Shown here: positions 62,104 to 64,000 of the stretch, in pieces
Numbering within the stretch: the stretch's first letter is position 1
Layout: every line of letters begins with the position of its first letter
From: Arsenicibacter sp965247375
GTDB taxonomy: Bacteria > Bacteroidota > Bacteroidia > Cytophagales > Spirosomataceae
NCBI GenBank assembly: GCA_965247375.1
Contig: CBDFHU010000108.1
Span: forward strand, 1 to 64,000
DNA length: 64,000 nt
Direction: 5' to 3'
Notes under the pieces: generated by a model
What the model was told of the DNA's origin: nothing
Seen by the model: the letters and a program-made list of their open reading frames with translations, nothing else
Databases searched by the model: none
Program-made: the position numbers and the translations under genes

Positions 62104-62835
62104 ATGACTGAACTACAGCCCGTTATCAGTGAAGAAAATTCAGAGTTTGGGAAACGAGTAGATATAATTTCACAAGAAACCGGATTAAACCTTAGTGAAA
62201 TAGCCGAAAGGATAGGTTTCTCAGCAACTGCCATAACGAATGCCAGGAATGGGAAAAAGCCGTTTGGTAAAAAAGTTGCTGTAGCTATAGAAGAAAAGTT
62301 AGGATTTAACGTTGAATGGACACTATTTGGGCGCGGAAGTAAGTATAAGAGCAAAACCGGTGACATTAAAGGCGCAAACCTGCCAGGCGCGGTATATGTC
62401 GGCGAATTGCCGGGGGTTTTGGTGCCTTACATTTCTATTCGTGAACGTCTAGGATTCAATTATAATGAGTTCCACGATAAAGTAAACAGCAAAACCCACG
62501 AGATGATACGAGTTTTCACCGTACCGGGCAATAAGTCAGCAGTTGTAGTAGAGGTTGACGGGGACGACCTAGGGCAAATCCTTATACCAAGCACGAAGGT
62601 GCTTGCAATTGAGGTTAAGCCCGAAGATTGGGAAATGCAGTCTTCCGGATTGTATGCAATAGCGACCGATAACCAGCTAATACTAAAACGGATATTCGAA
62701 AACAGGCTAAAAGAGGCTGATACATTGATTTTGGTGTCAGACGAACAAACCGGCAGGGGACGTATTGCCGTAGATCGTAGATCAATCAGAGGGATTTGGA
62801 AGGGGGCCGAGATAGTAGGCAGACCAATTGACTAA
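62104..62835 (+). CDS. CI-like phage repressor (XRE + S24-like), catalytic Ser missing
   Basis: 243 residues. N-terminal XRE HTH (LSEIAERIGFSATAITNARNGKKPFGKK, about 27-55). From about 150 it has the S24/LexA dimerisation-protease form: VVVEVDGDDLGQILIPS (where GDSM is expected) and GLYAIATDNQLILKRI holding the usual Lys. The catalytic Ser is replaced by Asp, so RecA-stimulated self-cleavage is unlikely. Divergent from the Cro-like gene across three palindromes. It should hold the lysogen by binding those sites and the copies at 25.5 and 51.3 kb. Confidence 0.8.
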   Translation: MTELQPVISEENSEFGKRVDIISQETGLNLSEIAERIGFSATAITNARNGKKPFGKKVAVAIEEKLGFNVEWTLFGRGSKYKSKTGDIKGANLPGAVYVGELPGVLVPYISIRERLGFNYNEFHDKVNSKTHEMIRVFTVPGNKSAVVVEVDGDDLGQILIPSTKVLAIEVKPEDWEMQSSGLYAIATDNQLILKRIFENRLKEADTLILVSDEQTGRGRIAVDRRSIRGIWKGAEIVGRPID

Positions 62836-62842
62836 CACCAAC

Positions 62843-63076
62843 ATGAAAAAACTTTTTGCTTTTATCCTGATTTGTGGTGCCTGCCTTGGGTGTGATAGCC
62901 TTGGCATAGGCAAGCAATGTTACACATGCACCACAATTTCATACCTTCCAAGCCTGCAAAAGATAGGAGAGAAAGACACCGAAGTTTGCGGGCGCTCCGA
63001 CATGGAAAAATTCAAAACAGAAAATACGGGCAATAAAGGCACTGTCATTTTGCAGACCAATTGCACCAGCAAGTAA
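62843..63076 (+). CDS. Small lipoprotein moron
   Basis: 77 residues from ATG 62843 (MKKLFAFIL), chosen to give a clean signal and lipobox (GACLGC near residue 15); an upstream ATG overlaps the CI stop. The mature part has several Cys (QCYTCTTIS ... VCGRSD ... TNCTS). Expressed with the repressor, so a lysogenic conversion factor is plausible. Followed by a terminator. Confidence 0.55.
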   Translation: MKKLFAFILICGACLGCDSLGIGKQCYTCTTISYLPSLQKIGEKDTEVCGRSDMEKFKTENTGNKGTVILQTNCTSK

Positions 63077-63081
63077 AACTA

Positions 63082-63107
63082 AAGGGGCCTTACAGCCCCT
63101 TATTTTT
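63082..63107 (+). terminator. Terminator of the immunity/lipoprotein unit
   Basis: AAGGGGC / GCCCCTT stem with a 6-base loop, then T6. Overlaps the integrase stop. Confidence 0.75.
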
Positions 63108-64000
63108 TCGAAAAAATAGTCTTGAGCACTTTACTGGTATCCTGACCTGATATTTTTTCAATGTAGCTTTTTGTGTTTTTCAGGTCACTGTGACCAAGCA
63201 TTTTTTGAATATCGGCCAAGCCTATACCGCCCTCTTTCTCCATTATACGGCGTGCCAAATCCGCAACCGAATGGCGGGCTGTGTGCATTGTTAAATCAGC
63301 GTCGATTAGTTTAAGTCCCGCGTTTATGCGTTGGGTTGCTACTATAATATCCCGCCTTAGCTTTAATTTAACCTCATAAGGAGCATCGTTTATACTTTTC
63401 CTTGTATACTTAGCATAAGCCTCTTTATTGTCCAGAAATGGCAAAACAAACGCATTTTCAGGGGCGTTTAGCTTCCACCACCGGTTTAATATATCCAGCG
63501 CCTCCGGCATTATTTCCGTTACGATGTAATTATCTGTCTTATACTGTTGATAACGGACCAAAACCGGCAGGCCGTTGGAAGTTTCAAATTCATTGTACTT
63601 GAGTAATAACACATCTGATACACGCATACCACCAAGAAAGTACGATAGTAGCCATACCGAAAACGCCTCCCGAACCGGCAGGCCATTGGACTTGCCCCGT
63701 TTAATCTCCAGTACCCGGACCGCTTCTATGTCCTGTTCCCGTAACCGCAATTTCTTTGAATTGTCGGTTTGGGTAAGCTTATCTATATTACTGTAAGGGC
63801 TTTGTTTTTGGGCCTGCCTTTTACTCATGCCGCATTGCATTAGTATATCTACGTGCATGCTTGCCAGGCTTGCCAACGTTACGTTTATTGTTCCCTCCCT
63901 GTAGTAATTACCCCTGTTGTTTTTCTTGCCCTGTAAATACATTTGAAAGCGCCGTATCAATCCGCTGCCTACAGAGCCGACTTTCAAATCATCACCGGCA
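63100..64000 (-). CDS. int: Tyrosine recombinase (integrase), 5' end outside window
   Basis: About 300 C-terminal residues; the frame is still open at base 64000, so the true start lies further right. SAM-like core-binding segment (NRGNYYREGTINVTLASLASM), then the catalytic domain: FLGGMRVSDVLLLKYNE (Arg), YKTDN (Lys), MHTARHSVADLARR (HxxR), LGHSDLKNTKSYI (His and Tyr). Integrates and excises the prophage. Converges on the lipoprotein gene. Confidence 0.9.
   Translation of the reverse strand, partial: AGDDLKVGSVGSGLIRRFQMYLQGKKNNRGNYYREGTINVTLASLASMHVDILMQCGMSKRQAQKQSPYSNIDKLTQTDNSKKLRLREQDIEAVRVLEIKRGKSNGLPVREAFSVWLLSYFLGGMRVSDVLLLKYNEFETSNGLPVLVRYQQYKTDNYIVTEIMPEALDILNRWWKLNAPENAFVLPFLDNKEAYAKYTRKSINDAPYEVKLKLRRDIIVATQRINAGLKLIDADLTMHTARHSVADLARRIMEKEGGIGLADIQKMLGHSDLKNTKSYIEKISGQDTSKVLKTIFSKK

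Larger units (their letters stand above)
18200..64000. mobile_element. Prophage, siphovirus-like, right end beyond window
   Basis: From the lysozyme gene (18244) to the integrase cut by the window edge at 64000, nearly all genes are phage-type: integrase, CI/Cro, RecT, helicase, primase, terminase, tape measure, capsid, portal, holin and lysozyme. Base composition is lower in GC than the host part to the left. The left boundary is put in the 140-base gap after the PLP enzyme; the attachment site cannot be paired because the other end is outside the window. Confidence 0.9.

Overview
The window comes from a Bacteroidota chromosome, probably Cytophagales/Spirosomataceae by protein flavour. Evidence: weak or absent Shine-Dalgarno sites, promoters of the Bacteroidota type (TTG, about 19-20 bp, TAnnTTTG), and families typical of the phylum (DUF4468-like lipoprotein, BT4734/VirE-type primase, long MauG/CcpA peroxidase). 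About 18 kb of host DNA on the left is followed by a prophage of at least 45.8 kb whose integrase runs off the right edge.

Host part. Positions 1-8603 hold a one-strand (minus) eukaryote-like phospho-signalling cluster. In transcription order it encodes an FHA/zinc-ribbon protein, a membrane protein with an Asp-rich metal-binding-like loop, a secreted protein with a C-terminal cell-surface-type domain, a methyltransferase, a second zinc-ribbon/FHA protein, a PP2C phosphatase, a Ser/Thr kinase with a transmembrane segment, and a membrane-anchored TPR-like protein. The last three genes carry about eleven single-base frameshifts in 3.7 kb, either sequencing errors or decay. Then follow a di-haem peroxidase, tRNA-Arg(CCT) with a broken partial copy split by four 16-bp repeats, hflX, the conserved tesA / ybbA-ybbP cluster, and a Cys/Met-metabolism PLP enzyme.

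Prophage (about 18.2 kb to beyond 64 kb). Early and late genes run almost entirely on the minus strand, so the module order is read right to left: integrase, lipoprotein moron and CI-like repressor (the latter two on plus), Cro-like and excisionase-like regulators, RecT recombination, helicase, primase/VapE, VRR nuclease, small and large terminase, a tail-chaperone-like pair with a textbook -1 frameshift signal, tail and adhesion genes, tape measure, then ClpP protease, major capsid, portal, and a lysis cassette. Portal and capsid lie after the tail genes, an unusual order. No sheath is seen, so a long non-contractile tail is inferred. Two plus-strand cassettes (25.6-29.1 kb and 47.7-48.5 kb) interrupt the structural region; one carries an AntA-type antirepressor.

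Control logic visible in the DNA. (1) A palindrome TAAACC-N3/4-GGTTTA sits in the CI/Cro gap, at the head-operon promoter, and twice ahead of the operon following the terminase, so one repressor probably controls all three. (2) A leader element, CTTAAAACAATTAT, sits 0-12 bases before the start of a dozen prophage genes. (3) A 69-bp near-identical repeat followed by GTGTTACA iterons occurs at 26.6 and 54.6 kb. (4) The CI-like protein lacks the catalytic serine of S24 self-cleaving repressors, so induction may depend on the antirepressor rather than RecA.
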